Source: Yamagishiella unicocca (taxonomy: Eukaryota > Chlorophyta > Chlorophyceae > Chlamydomonadales > Volvocaceae). Taken from it: DNA of 64,000 nucleotides. Shown piece after piece: positions 37,367 to 49,700 of the stretch. The notes under the pieces were generated by a model, which saw only the letters and a program-made list of their open reading frames with translations, did no database searches and was not told the origin of the DNA. How positions within the stretch are numbered: position 1 is the stretch's first letter; each line of letters starts with the position of its first letter. The position numbers were made by a program, and so were the translations under genes. The stretch spans positions 88,650 to 152,649 of the forward strand of contig BDSL01000158.1 of NCBI GenBank assembly GCA_003116995.1. The letters run 5' to 3'.

Positions 37367-38863
37367 ATGAAGGTCGCGCCGCGCCATCCGGGACGTTGGG
37401 CACTGGTAAGTGGAGTGGCTTGCTCATTTAATATTGTTATCATAACAATATGTACCGGTAAACGTCAGCGCCCGAGGGTCGCCAGGTCGTAAATGTCCAT
37501 CCGTGCGACTTTTTCCTTGTGAACTGCAGGCTGCCATGCTCGTAACTCTAATTTACGTGGCGAATCCTTCAGGTTAGTTTGCAAAGTGGGTGGATTTGTA
37601 TTGACCTTCGTAGCAAGTACCCGTAGCTCTCGCAGTGCTTATTCCTTCGCCGTAGTACCCCGGATACGCCGTCAAGGCGCGGCTTGGGAATTCAACACAT
37701 AATCCTTTGCAGAAAGGTTGAAGCAGCCTGCGAAGTTCTTACCTTCCGGGCTAGCTTCCGAGCAAGGATAAACTGGTGCCGTCCGGTGCTAAGAAGTTGG
37801 TCGATCATCGTGTCCCTATATCCATGCACACATTACCGCAAGCCGCATCTATGCCCTTTCGCTGCGCGCACTGTACCGAAACCTGGGCCCTTAAACTTCT
37901 GGAAACCTTGTCCGCAACTGGCGACTCCGGCCCCTTCCGGCCTCCTAGGCTCGTGGCCTCCCCCTTACCATCTGTGGCTTCTTGCGGTTCATTATCTTAC
38001 AGGTTATACAGTTCATTTCGCTTTCCTTAACGAACCTAATCCTTAAAAAATGACAGCTTATCTATCGCAAACCAACTAATTTAGACCCTGGCGGACCCAT
38101 GGGCGTACAGTACATTGGTTGGAAATTTGTCTGCTGTCACATGCTAATAAATACATACCGTCGCAGCCCAGGGCTTTTCACGTGTATCCACGCCGGGTCT
38201 TTGCTTTGGCAGTTGCCGCCACAGGACGCAAGCTCCAAGCACCAAGCGTCAGCACCCCTCAGCCTACTGTGCAGGTCGTGAACATCACGGCCTTCCACGA
38301 AATCTGGCTGAACAACAGGCCCAACACAACGTTCTTGGACGTGCGACAGAAGACTCTTTTCCAGCTGAGTCACGTGCCCGGAGCGCGAAACGTGCCTGCC
38401 AACACCGCCAAGAAGGTGGCTGCGCAGTTTGCCAACAAGAAGCGTCGGGTGGATCCCGCCAAGGACGTGGCATGCTACGCCTCAGGTACCATGAGTTGCG
38501 TCCGTGCACCGAACCGCGCGAAACAGCCGCTCCAGTGACTGTTAGCCAACTTTTAGAGCCAGTCATTGTCCCACGACACTGTTCCCGTGCGTTCAGGAGC
38601 ATTTCGCTTTCCTTAACAAACCCAATCCTTCAAAATTGACAGCTTGTCTATTGCAAACCAACAACTCGTCACTCCCGACGCGCACCCGCCGGCGTGAACG
38701 TATGCCATGTATGCGTAACGCAGATAAGCAGACTGCCGTGATTGCATGCGGCGAGTTCGCAAAGGTCAAGGCCTACGCCAAAGTCAAGTTTTTCGCCCTG
38801 GAGGGCGGCTTTGCGGCCTGGTTTACAGTACAGTATCCCATTGCTACCGGCTCCAAGAACTGA
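37367..38863 (+). CDS. Rhodanese-like domain protein, probably organelle-targeted
   Basis: Exons 38167-38485 and 38724-38863 are well supported: together they give one rhodanese fold, with FLDVRQKTLFQLSHVPGARN (substrate-entry strand) and then, across the intron, ACYASDKQTAVIACGEF and FALEGGFAAWF. The likely active-site cysteine is the C of IACGEF, but the loop is not the standard CxxGxR, so sulfurtransferase activity is doubtful. A 5' exon at 37367-37405 (MKVAPRHPGRWAL, donor GTAAGT) fits the phase and would give a 165-aa protein with an Arg-rich transit-like start; this exon is tentative. A TGTAA polyadenylation signal lies 52 nt after the stop. The gene is less GC-rich than its neighbours. 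Confidence 0.65.
38014..38076. repeat. 63-bp direct repeat, copy A (intron 1 of rhodanese gene)
   Basis: Matches 38600-38662 at 57 of 63 positions without gaps. The two copies sit in the introns on either side of the middle exon, 586 bp apart. Confidence 0.9.
38600..38662. repeat. 63-bp direct repeat, copy B (intron 2 of rhodanese gene)
   Basis: Second copy of the repeat at 38014; both start CATTTCGCTTTCCTTAAC and end GCAAACCAAC. Confidence 0.9.
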
Positions 38864-40138
38864 AGCCTAACGAGGAGGGCATAGCGTGCAAGTCACGGTA
38901 TCGTTTCTGAACACTGTAACAGTCACTACTGCTGTGTTGGCCCGGCCCGGCCCGGTGCTAAGGGATCTGATATTCTGATTAGGTCCCGGCTGGGAGGGCA
39001 CGGCAGGCTAATGTTGGGTAATTAGCGACACGGTAGAGGCGTGCTGGGTCTGATGGCTGGCGGGTGACAACTAGCCCTGCGACCGTACGTAGTAAGTATG
39101 GATAAGTTGGGCCCCCAGCCCCTCCCATGTAGTTCGGCTATCTTGGCAATTGCACGGCCGGTGGACGCCAGAAGCCGGCATGCGCTGCACGGTGTGCGCC
39201 TGGGGCTCCGCAGGCCGGAATGGAGGCGGTTCGTCTGGTTGCTTGGCTGCTGCGCAATACCATTTATTACAACAACAACCATTTATTCCGACAATCATTT
39301 CGTGGAATCCGCACGACGCGGTCGCTCATTCGGCGCAGTCGGCCTTTGCGTGATGCCCCAACCCCTCTCCGAAGCTCCTGACCTCGTAAATGGCGTTCCA
39401 ACCGTCAATCCGAAGAAGGCACAGATGAGGCGCATCCAACCGTAGCAACAATTTGCAGCAGAGGCACCTTACCATATCCGGGGAGAACTTACCTTACATG
39501 TACGTAGTAATACACGCTACAGTGGCTTCCAGCCCAAAAGGCATAACCATCGGGCACATTGCCTGACACCGAAGGAGAATCAAGGGTGGGAAACGAGCGA
39601 CGTGGAAACGCTGATGGCAGCAGCCATGCACCAGGCAAGGCATTGCCTGCTTTCCTACCTACATCGCCTGCGTTCCTACCGGGTTGTCCCTCAGAGCTAA
39701 CGACCCATCGGCAGCGATGATCCAAATTGTGAGCCAAGGCGCGCACTTCACGCTTCGCGTTGTGTAGAACCTCAGCCGAATCCAGCCCAATACGTGCAAA
39801 GTGTGGCCATAGTTGTCAGGCAGTATAACAAATCATCAGCATAGCAATCCATCATGTGAGCCTCACTTAGCAGATGAAGTCCCGGTGCATCCAACGGTAC
39901 CGACGCCTCAACCCGTTAGTACGGCAAAGCTCTTTTGGCGCGAGGACCCCAACTGGCCAGGACGCAAGACGCATCGTATGAGCTACTGTGCCAATAACAG
40001 AGCTTGCCCCTCACAAGACTCTAGGCTGCGTACCTGTCCAGAGTCGCGTTCGGTCGATCCTTTGGTCCAAAAAAAGACAATCGCGGTCGCCATGGGCTGC
40101 CCAGCTGACTCTCATTAGGTTGCTAAATTGCAGCCACA
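38864..40138. other. Intergenic between rhodanese gene and FANCE
   Basis: About 1.3 kb with the rhodanese 3' UTR at the left and the FANCE promoter at the right. Short frames only; no domain recognised. Confidence 0.5.
38915..38919 (+). terminator. Polyadenylation signal TGTAA of rhodanese gene
   Basis: TGTAA 52 nt past the stop codon, the usual distance for volvocine 3' UTR ends when the UTR is short. Confidence 0.55.
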
Positions 40139-43100
40139 ATGGCGCCGGAGCCGCTGCACCTTCTGCTGCCGACCCGGCCGACCCGCACCCACCCCGCGCC
40201 ATCCACGACTGACGCCTCCACCGCGGTGCCAGGTACGCCACACACCACCTTCACCCAGCAGCCAGCACAACACCACACCACTGGCCCTCCCCATCACTAC
40301 CCACGACGCGTTTCCCATTGCCACATGCGCCAGCACCCCAAAGTACCCCACAGTCCCCGTCCTGTCCGAGCCCCACCGCATGACGCGACCCCTCCATCCC
40401 CGACATCCCGCTTAAGGCCTCAACCCAACCATTCAACACCCCCGCAGCGGCAGCCCTGCTCCTGCGACGCCTGGCGGACCCAGCTCAGGGCGCCCTTGCC
40501 GCGCTGGCCTTCCTCGCGCGCGACGCGGCCCAGCGGGGCCGGGCCCACCTGGCGCTGCAGCCCCTCCTGGAGTGGTTGGCGGAGCCCTGTGTAATGACGA
40601 CGCAATCGACCCCGCTGCACCCCGGACACGTCAGGGACGAGGGCGGCACGGCCCAGCGGGCCACGCCCAGCGGCCGGCCACGGCCACTGCTGGAGTTACA
40701 GCCACCGCTGGAGTTACAGCCACTGCGCGAGTTACAGCCACCGCCTGACGCCAGACCCCTGGCAGCTGACAGAGGCGCATTTGCGTTCGTAGGGCAGCAG
40801 CAGCAGCAGCAGCAGCTAGAGTGGCAGCAGCAGCAGCAGGAGCGACAGCAGCAGCCGGGACGTGATAGCTGTTTGGCGTCAGCCGTCGACGCCACTGGGT
40901 CGGGCTGTGGCGGCTGCCGCCTGGAGCTGCGGCCCCGGCTGCTGGGGCTGCCACCACACCTGCGAACGCAGCTGCAGCAGCTGCTGGCGGCGCTGCCCCG
41001 CTGCCGCGGCTTGTACGGCAGCCTGGACGAGCGCGGCCGGCTGGTTCTGGAGCAGCTGCTGCTGGCGCTGCCAAGACGCCCGTCATCGGGGGGAGGCCCC
41101 TTTGGGGTTGCGGGGGGGAAAGCGGATGCGACGGGCAACGCCAGCACCAGCGCAGTAGAGGCGGCGGCGGCTGCGGCGGCTGCGGCGACGGCGGCGGCGG
41201 CGGCGGCCAGCAAAGGTGACGGCAACTTTGCGAAGGAGAATGGCAGCGGCGGCGGCGGCGGCGGCAGCCGCCTTGGCTGGTCACATGGGTGGGTGGCGGC
41301 GGCGCTGCTGTCCTCGCAGACGCGGTACCGGCGCCAGCCGGCGCTGGCGGACTCAGCTCCGAAACCAGAGGCCGCTTACGAAGGCAGCAGCTCAAGGAGG
41401 GTGGGTGCATCGGGTGTGGGGGAAGCGGTAGCGGCGGTGGCAGTGGCAGCCGCGAGGGTCGGAGAGGACCTGAGCTTCCACGGCAAATGGAAGCCGGGCG
41501 GAGGCCTCCCTGGAGCTGTGGGTGACAACCGAAGCGGGCGGGAGGACGGCGGCATGGCCGATGAGGAAGACGCCCGCAGCGGCGGGGCGGGCGGAAGCGC
41601 GGATGGCGGGTGGTGGTGGATCGAGGACGATCTGGATAGCGCCTGCTGTGCGCAAGATCTTGATCCAGATTGCAGGATGGGCCCGGGTACGGACATATGC
41701 GGTGATGCGGAGCCGCCGGCGCCGCCAGGTGGAGGAGCTGTCGATGGTGGAGAGCGGGAGGGGGAGCGGCGGCGGCGACGGCGGCGGCCGGGGGAGTTAC
41801 ACCAGCAGCAGCAGCAGCAGCAAGGGGAAGAGGACGGGAAGGAGGAGGAGGAGGAGGACAGGGGGTAAGTGGAGGGGGCGGCGAGAAGACCCGGTTACAC
41901 GACCTAGAGGGGGGAGGGGGCCGGCTTCGTTAAGTCCACCGGAGAGGATGGAAGAGGGCAGGCGTACGGCTCCTCTGAAAGCGCGGGAGTGCGAGCGAGA
42001 GGGGGCTCCAGGGAATGCCGTACGGACAGTGCACAGCACCGTATCCCGTGAAGGGTAAAAAACAGTCCAGGGAGGGCTGCTGCGCCAGCTCACACACTCC
42101 GCTCCCGCATCTGCTCGCCCGCGCTCTCAGGGGCCAAGGTGGAGCAGCAGCGAGGAGCAGCCAGGGGAAGCGGCCCCGTACGGATGCGGTAATTGTGGTT
42201 CCGGAGCCGGATCTGCCGCTGCCAGGCGCAGTCGGTGCTGCCGCCGCCGCCTCCTCCGTCGGAGGCGACCGTACGGCGTTACAGTCGTCGTGGGTGGAAG
42301 TCATGCGGCTGTTGCAGGTACACAGTGGTGTCGAGTGGGAGGGGTAGGGGTTGGACGGGGAAAGAGAAGCGGGGTTGCACCAAAACACACCCTTCCCAGT
42401 CCAGCCTCTGGAGAGTGGCTCGATGAGGCCTTTGAATGTCGAGCCGCCAGCTTTCAAATGGGCCGCCAACGTCCGCATCGTTTCTTGCGTTAAGGTCTGT
42501 CCAAAACCACATAAGCAAATCTTTGGGAGATCTTCCCAACCGAATGCCGCCTGGTGCTGGTTTGAACTGCAAGCCGACGCCTCCTCCTCCTCCCATACTG
42601 GGACCCCTCCTGGAGCGCAGGACTCCGCCGGCGGCGGCCGCGACGTCCCCCAAACGTCCTGGCAGCGGCTGGAGGCCCTCCTGGAGCAGTGCGCCGCGTA
42701 CGACGCGCCGTACACCTCGGTCGCGGCGGGAACCGCCGCCCTGCCGCCGGACGCGGTGCTGCACGTCGTACGGCAGCTCGTAACGTCGCGGCTCAGCGGC
42801 GCCGCCGCGCGGCTGCTGCTGGCGGCGGCGGTGCTGCCGGCGGTGGAGGCGGTGGACCGGGTGATGCCGCGGCCGCTGCAGGAGGCGCTCGCAGCGGCCG
42901 GTATGTGTTTGGGGGAGGGGGGTATGGTGGACCAGTTGGGGGGAGAAGGGGGATGTGGAGGGCCAGCTGGTTCCCCCCGGGGAGCTGCCGTAGCGGGTGA
43001 GCTACCTGGATGTCCCGTCGGGGGGACGAAGGGGGACCCGGGGGGAGAACACCGCCGCAATACACACGTGTCAACCCAAAGCTCAGCTCTGTGCGCCACC

Positions 43101-44341
43101 GGAACCGCACATCGGGCATCCACCACCCCGGATACCCCCGCCAAAGCCCCGCTCATACACACCCTCCTGCCCTCGGTTTGTCGGCCGTGGATTCGCGGAT
43201 TCTCTTAAGAAACCCTCCTGCCTCCACACGCCCCCGCCCGTCCCGCCCGTCCGGCCGCCGGCCCCAGCGGCTCCGCACCCCCGCCCCCTGGCGGAGTGTG
43301 TGCTGGCGCCCATAGCTCGCCGGCAGAGCCTCACCGCGGGGCAGGCGCAACTGGTGCTCAAGGCGGCAACGGCGGGGCCCAGACCGCTGCCCAGGCCGCT
43401 GCAGGTGCCTTGGCGGGCTGGGATGGGGGGCCTGGGGCGGCAGGCGAGGGGCTGGGGAGGCTCGATTTGCGGTCGAGCGATCCCAAACAAGTGTACTGAA
43501 CGCTTCTGAACCGGTTTGCTTTTCAGCACCGACCTGTTGGTTTCCTCCCTCCTCCCTCCGCCTCCTCTCGCCCCCTCCCTCCCAGGCCCTCGTGCTGCGG
43601 GCCGCCTCCGAGGCCGGTGCGGACTGGTGCGAGTCGCACCTGGCTGTGGTGCAGGGCCTGGTGGAGGCCGCCAAGGAGGGGCTGGACCCGGTGGGTGCTG
43701 CTGCGGAGCCGGGCGCCTGGGGAGGGCGGAGGGGCTGCCAGCGCGGGTGGTGATGCGAGTCACGTGGCTGCCGCAACCTTGCACCACCTCCGGATTCCAT
43801 GCCGGTTCCCCGGTGGCCTCATCTTAAGCCACGTACTTCTTAATGAGTGTTTTCAATCCCCCGCGCCCACGTCACCGCCACTGCGCCACGCACCGGTAAT
43901 GTACCCACATGCAACCGCCCGGGAATTAACCGATGCTGCCGTACTCTGGGAGGGTAGCTTTGTCGCCGCGCACCCCCCCCCCCCTCCGCCTCCATGGAGC
44001 TGGCCAGCGCGCTTATCGAGGGAAACATCGGTACATATACATGTTTGTTTACATCCCTTAGCGCACGGTTGCTGATGACTTAGCCGCCCCTGATGACGCA
44101 GGACACGCTGGCGATGGTCTCGGGGGCCCTATGCGCCGCCGCCCGAGGTCAGGTGCTGGCGCGCAGCGTGCCGCTGTGCCGGCTGCTGCTGTCGCTGCTG
44201 TCCAAGCACTGCGGCGCCTTGGGCGCGCCGCAGCTGCGACAGCTGTACGACGCCGCCGCTGCCACGTCGACGTTCATGACTAAGCCGTGCCTTAGCAAGC
44301 TGCAGGAGCTGATGGGCGGGCAGCAGGGTGCGGCCGCGTGA
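40139..44341 (+). CDS. FANCE: Probable Fanconi anaemia group E protein (FANCE-like)
   Basis: FANCE bridges the Fanconi core complex to FANCD2 during DNA cross-link repair. Exons: 40139-40232, 40448-41864, 42131-42317, 42621-42900, 43268-43404, 43586-43690, 44102-44341; in phase, 819 aa. The N-terminal helices (LADPAQGALAALAFLARDAA, LALQPLLEWL, LPPHLRTQLQQLLAALP) follow the pattern of human FANCE's start. A long low-complexity middle (poly-Q, poly-A, acidic, then KRPRTDAV) replaces its disordered linker. The C-terminal helical repeats also match in order and spacing: RLEALLEQCAAYDAPYTS, ECVLAPIARRQSLTAGQAQL, DTLAMVSGALCAAARGQVL, and the final ATSTFMTKPCLSKLQEL, comparable to the human NTTFLRKSLKAAL end. 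The call rests on remembered pattern similarity, not on an alignment search. Alternative: an unrelated helical-repeat protein. Confidence 0.65.
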
Positions 44342-44949
44342 AAGAGGCGGCGGTGGTGGTGGTGGCGGGCGGGGTGAAGGACGACGGCTGGTGGGGTTGT
44401 TGTTGTTGTCGTTGGTGGGCGCCGTTAGCTGGGCGAGTACCAGCCAGTTGGGCCTTAGGAGGCAGCAAGGCCTTGCCAGCGAGCGGAAATGCCGAGCGCG
44501 GTACCAGCCAGTGGTTTACACCCACAATGTGCATAGCGGCCCGCGCGAGTCCGTACTTACCAGCAACTAGCTACGGCAGCAAACTGCTGCAGACGACATG
44601 CTTTTGACACGTGGCGCATACATGCGTTGTTTGCGCCGGTACACAAAGGGCGGCAAGAGAGGTGCACCCTTCTCTCGGAAATGGACACATCCGTTATGCA
44701 CCGATGTGCAGGAAAGGGCAGAGGGTAGGTGCTCGTTCCCCTCGTACTACTGCCGTATAATGTACGAACCATGTCAAAATGTCGCTCACATACTGTGATG
44801 CCATGTAACGGCATCACCGACACTGGGGCTGCTACCCAACCGTACATCGGAGTCGCTACACTACACACAATCAAACTGTCCACTATGCCCACATTCACGT
44901 TCCAAATGCAAGCGATTAACAATCCTTTCGAGCAAACATCCTCTTACCA

Positions 44950-45042
44950 CTCTAAGATGATACTGAGCCTGTCTAAGTTGACACTGAAGCCGTCTAAGTT
45001 GACACTATAGCCGTCTAAGTTGACATCGAAGCCACCTAAATG
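44950..45042. repeat. 21-bp imperfect minisatellite
   Basis: About four degenerate copies of GTCTAAGTTGACACTGAAGCC, with starts at 44971, 44992 and 45013 exactly 21 bp apart. Confidence 0.8.
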
Positions 45043-45745
45043 AACACCTGCAACGCCGATGAGGGAGCCATGCGACGCCGACGCGAGGCCCCCTCATTCG
45101 CGCCGTATGGTGGATCGCACGCAGCCATTAAAACCGCCCCAACCTGCCGGAAATACGGGCTAAGCCACAAGAATAACGGCCAGCCACCGAACAGCACCAG
45201 AATTAACCCGCGTCACGCCGTCGTCCGCCGACAATAGGACGTCAGCAGTCCACATTCGTTATTTCGTTGCGTCTGTAATTACGAACAATTGGGGCAGCTG
45301 GTGCGCAGCCCGGCCGGCAGCGACCGGTACGTCGCGCGGTACGTGTACGATTTGGGCGGTGGAGCCCACGTGTCACCAGTCACGGATTGCATTACGACGG
45401 ACTGCCGAGTACGAACGGCTCGTACCTGCCGCAGCGCTGTAGTACATGCGCCCAAGCCACGGCCACTTATCGACAGGTGGGAGGCCTCCCGGAACCGGCT
45501 GGGCTGCCTGCAGGCCGGTTTAGAGCTTTCGGGGCCACGCCGCCGCCGTACACATCTCACGACCTCCTCCGAAACCAGCCCATCCTGGTGATTCACATGC
45601 CTGCGGCTTCTAACCCTCCCTGGACGCAGCACCCGGAGTTATTCCGCAAAAGCCCGACTGCGTTGCTCGCCACAAACCTTTACACACCGCACCCCCACTC
45701 GTTCGAACAGCTCATGCTAAGGAGCATCGAAAGGTCATGACCTCC

Positions 45746-45826
45746 GCGCGTACTGTACGCATCTGCGCGTACTGTACGCATCTGCGCGTACTGTACGCAT
45801 CTGCGCGTACTGTACGCGTACTACAC
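45746..45826. repeat. 19-bp minisatellite
   Basis: Four copies of GCGCGTACTGTACGCATCT at 45746, 45765, 45784 and 45803. Each unit contains the palindrome GCGTACTGTACGC. Confidence 0.95.
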
Positions 45827-46285
45827 CGTACCGCGCATCTACCGGTACGGACGGAAGGTTATGCCGCTTCCCAACGGACCGTACGCACACCGCCACGAGA
45901 CTTCTATGAAAAAAACAAACTCCCCTTCGGGGACGAAAAAACAACGACTCATCGCCCGGTCCCTTTCCCCGGCGAGTCCTCTCGGCAGCCGCCATCACGA
46001 CCGCGGGTTTGCGCCCCTGCCGTGCAGACCTTATTCCCAGGAAACAGACAACAGGAAAAACACTGGGTACGGAAACGTCGCAGACCATCTTGACACTCGT
46101 CGCTTGAATGGAGCTCGCTCGCCCGCCCCGCCCATACCCCTTATTGGTGCCTAACCACCGATGTGCTTGCTTGCGTGCATGTGATCGATACCCAGCCCTG
46201 AATCGGACGCGTCCCCCTCTCCCACTCGTACCCCACCACCACTGCACACCCACCCCTGTCACAACCGCCGCCGTCAGCGTCCGCT

Positions 46286-46768
46286 TCACCAGGCACGCAA
46301 AAGGCCCTGGAGGGCGTCCGATCCGCCGGCCCCGGCCACGCCGCCAAGCCCGCGCGCCTCAGCGGCCTCCCACTGCGTCTCGAAAATGTCGAAAGCCGCC
46401 GGCGGCGGCGGCTGCTGCCTGTTGCGCCGAGGCGGCGGCGGCGGACACGGCAGGAAGTTCGAACCGGCGCCGACGCCGACGCCGGCGCCGACGCCTCCGA
46501 AGGGGTACCCCGGGAGCGTGGCTGCAGGTGGCGTGTATGAGGTCTCCCAGCCAACACCACCACCATCGACCGGCACCGATAAGCTCCGCTCCGGTCGCCA
46601 CGCTCCGACGCCGCCGCTCGCGCGCTCGGCGTCGGAAGAGAAAATGCTGGTTTCGCCCTCCACCGCTCCCTGGAGCATCGGGCCCGTCTGGCGACCGGCG
46701 CCGCCGCCAGCGAGGCCGCCGCCGCCGCCGCCGCGAGCGAGGCCGCCGCCGCCGCCGCCGCGAGCGAG

Positions 46769-46799
<31 letters not shown>

Positions 46800-49700
46800 G
46801 CGAGGCCGCCGCCGCCGCCGCCGCCAGCGAGGCCGCCGCCACCGCCGGCGGCGGCGGCGGCAGCGCCCACCTGGCCGTCCAAGATCCCCATCGCCGCCAG
46901 GCCCGACTCAATCACGGCCTCGCTGAAGGACCGCGCCAACTGCCGTACAGCACCCATTGGCGGACAGACCCGTGGGTCGACGCCAATCGCGAAGGCGTTC
47001 TCCTCCCACTGGGCCCAGCTGCTGCTGCTGCTGCTGCCGCCGTCGGACGGGAGTGTGCAGCACGCTTCGGCGGCCGCACGCCGCGGCGACGGCGGCGGCA
47101 GCGGCGGTGGAAGAGCGGCGGCGGCGCCGTCGCCGCCGCCCTCACCGCCGCCGCCGCCGCCGCCACTGCCGCCAATCGCCCCGTCCCTGTACCTCAAGGG
47201 CGCGCTGGAGCCCATGCGAAATAGCGACTGCGCCGCCGGCTGGAGGGCACACCTCAATGGCTTGCCGCCGGCCGCCGCCGCCGCAGCAGCAGCAGCCGCC
47301 GCCGCGGCCGCCGCCCGCTCGTCCGCTTGTGTCACGAAGGGGGAGGCTGGGGCGACCGGCGTGGCTGGAGGAGGTGGCGGCGGCAGCGGCTGCTGCTGCT
47401 CCGCCTGCTGCGGGGTCGCTGCCGGAGGCAGCAGCAGGCTTCGCGCTTCACACGCCAGGAATGACATGAGGTGGTCCTTGCCGCCAATGGACAGCAGGAA
47501 GTCGAAGAGGCGGCCCGCGATCTCGGCTGCCGCCGCCGCCTCCGGTGACGCGGCGGCGGCGGCGGACGACGTCACGCGGCCGTACGCCACCACCGCCGCC
47601 ACGTCGGCCAACAGAGGAACCAGGTGCTCGTCCCAGACCCACGCCGCCGCCGCCGTCAGCGCCGGCGGCAGGGGCCACTGCAGCTCACTCTCCCACAGCG
47701 CCGCCAGCTGCTCCGCCACCGCCGCCGCTGACGTGGCGTCGTACTGGCATGAAGGCTTTCCCGGCATCGGCGGCCAGCTGCCGCGCGCTTGGGAAGCGGC
47801 GACGTGAGACGGGGCGGCGGCGGCGCGGGGGGTGGTGGCGCCACCGCCGCCGCCGCCGCCGCTGACGGCTGCCATGTCCGCCAGGCGGTGCAGGCGCTCC
47901 GGCGGCGCTCCAGGTAGGCCCTCCCGGACGATGTCCGCCATCAGCTGCTTCACCTCCGGAACCACGTACGGCGGCAGCACCAACAGCGGCAAACTGACTA
48001 GCGGCGCCGCCGTCGGCGCCGCTGCTGTCGGCGCCGGTGCTTGCGTTCCGGCGGCCGCTGCGTCCGCCGCGACGTCGCTCCAGGAGGGGCTGGGCCGCAA
48101 GGGCGGCGGCCGCGGCTGCGACGGCGACGGCGGCGGCGACGCTGGCGCTGCAGCTCCTATAGCTGGCGGCGCCGCTGAGGCGAAGGGCGGTATGGGCGCC
48201 GCCGCCGCAGCACATGGGGAACAGCTGAGCAGGTCCACTCGAAGAACCCCCGGCATCTCCACGGCGGGGAGGTCAATTCTGCAGGGCGGAGAGCGAGGGG
48301 CGGTTTTAATTTCGTTCCGTACGTGCGATCTTGGGGCCTGCACCACGTGTTTGAGACTGGAGGAACTGGAGTTTGGGTTTTCCGGGATTTGGGATGCTCT
48401 ACCGGCCAGGTGTCGCGTGGGTGGCAGGTTGGCTGGTTGCGAGGAGGGTGCGGCGGCAAGTGAACTCGGTGCGCACGGCCGCGACATGTCCCCATGTGCC
48501 CACCGCGTCCCCCCTGGCCCGCGACCCGCCAGGTCGATGCGTATGCCCGTCCCTGGAGCTGGCAAGTGTGACCGTCCCTGGAGCTCGCCAGTGTGACCGC
48601 CCCTGGAGTTCGCCAGTGTGCCGGGCGGCCTCCTGGCTAGATGCCCGTGTGGGGGCACGCACCTGAGGACAGCCAGGGTGGACCCGTCTGCAGCTGACCC
48701 GTGGGTCGGGTGGCCACCGGCCGCGGCGGGCAGTAGCACCTCCTGCGCGACGACCTCCCTGGAGCCGCATCCCGCCGCTCCGCTGTCCTCCCTAACCACC
48801 AACCTGCGAGAGGGTGCGAAGTGCGCAAGCAGGCGGCATGCGACATGAGATACCGAAAGAGGGATTGGCGACGACGTCGAGGCATCGCATGTGTACGAGG
48901 GCGTTCGCGGAATCGAGTTACCTCAAAGTGGTTGGTACCTCAGATGCAAGCGAAGCAGCAAGGCACCAAGTAACGCGCCGTGTTTTCTCGCTGCGTGCCT
49001 AAGCGGGAAGAGCCGCGTGAACCCTGCCAAACCTGAATCGCTGAAACCCTATCAACCCTAAAACCCTAAAACCCTACCAAACCTAATTCGTTAAAACCCT
49101 ACCAATCCTACAGCCTAAAACCTGAGGATCGTGAGAAATTTCCAGCTCGACGGCACGACCTCACCTGCATCGAAACATCGCTCGCGCCCCCAATAAATCT
49201 CGATCCTGCTGCTGGCTCTGCTCCTGCGGTAGCCGTGGCGGTGGCGGCTGCTGCTTCTCCGGCAATGCAGGACGAGGGGCAGCCGGTGAAGCTGTTGTCT
49301 TGCATTGCAGCTCTACGGCGGCGGCGCTGCTGCTGGCGGTCTCAGGACCATCACGCGATGCTGCACCGGCGACCCATGGGTCATTGAAGTAAGCCGCGGC
49401 GCCGGCCCGCAGCCGGGGCCGTACCAGCCTGTCAGCCGCCGCCGTCGCCGCCACCCACGCCGCCGCGGCCGCCGCTTCCGGCGTTTGCCCCTCCTCAGTG
49501 GCTGCTGCTGCGGCGGCGGCGGCAGCGGCGCTGCACACGTCTGAGTAGCCACGCTCCCACTCCGTCGGCACTGAGGCATGCCAGAAACGCATAGCCATTG
49601 GTGACTCACAGCGGGGCGCAGCACCGTCTGGAGGCGCCGTCGCCGCCGGCAGCGGCCGCGCCAGCGGCGGCGGCGGCGGCGGTACGCCGTCGCTTGCCTC

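Larger units (their letters stand above)
44342..46285. other. Convergent 3' regions of FANCE and the next gene
   Basis: About 1.9 kb. A TGTAA at 44804 (463 nt past the FANCE stop) is a candidate polyadenylation signal. Two minisatellites are present (44950-45042 and 45746-45826). No coding domain recognised. Confidence 0.5.

Noticed and set aside
46386..47807. 473-codon open frame on the plus strand, rich in Pro/Ala/Arg
   Set aside because: Antisense of the GGC/GCC repeat exon of the minus-strand unknown gene; no start context, no domain.
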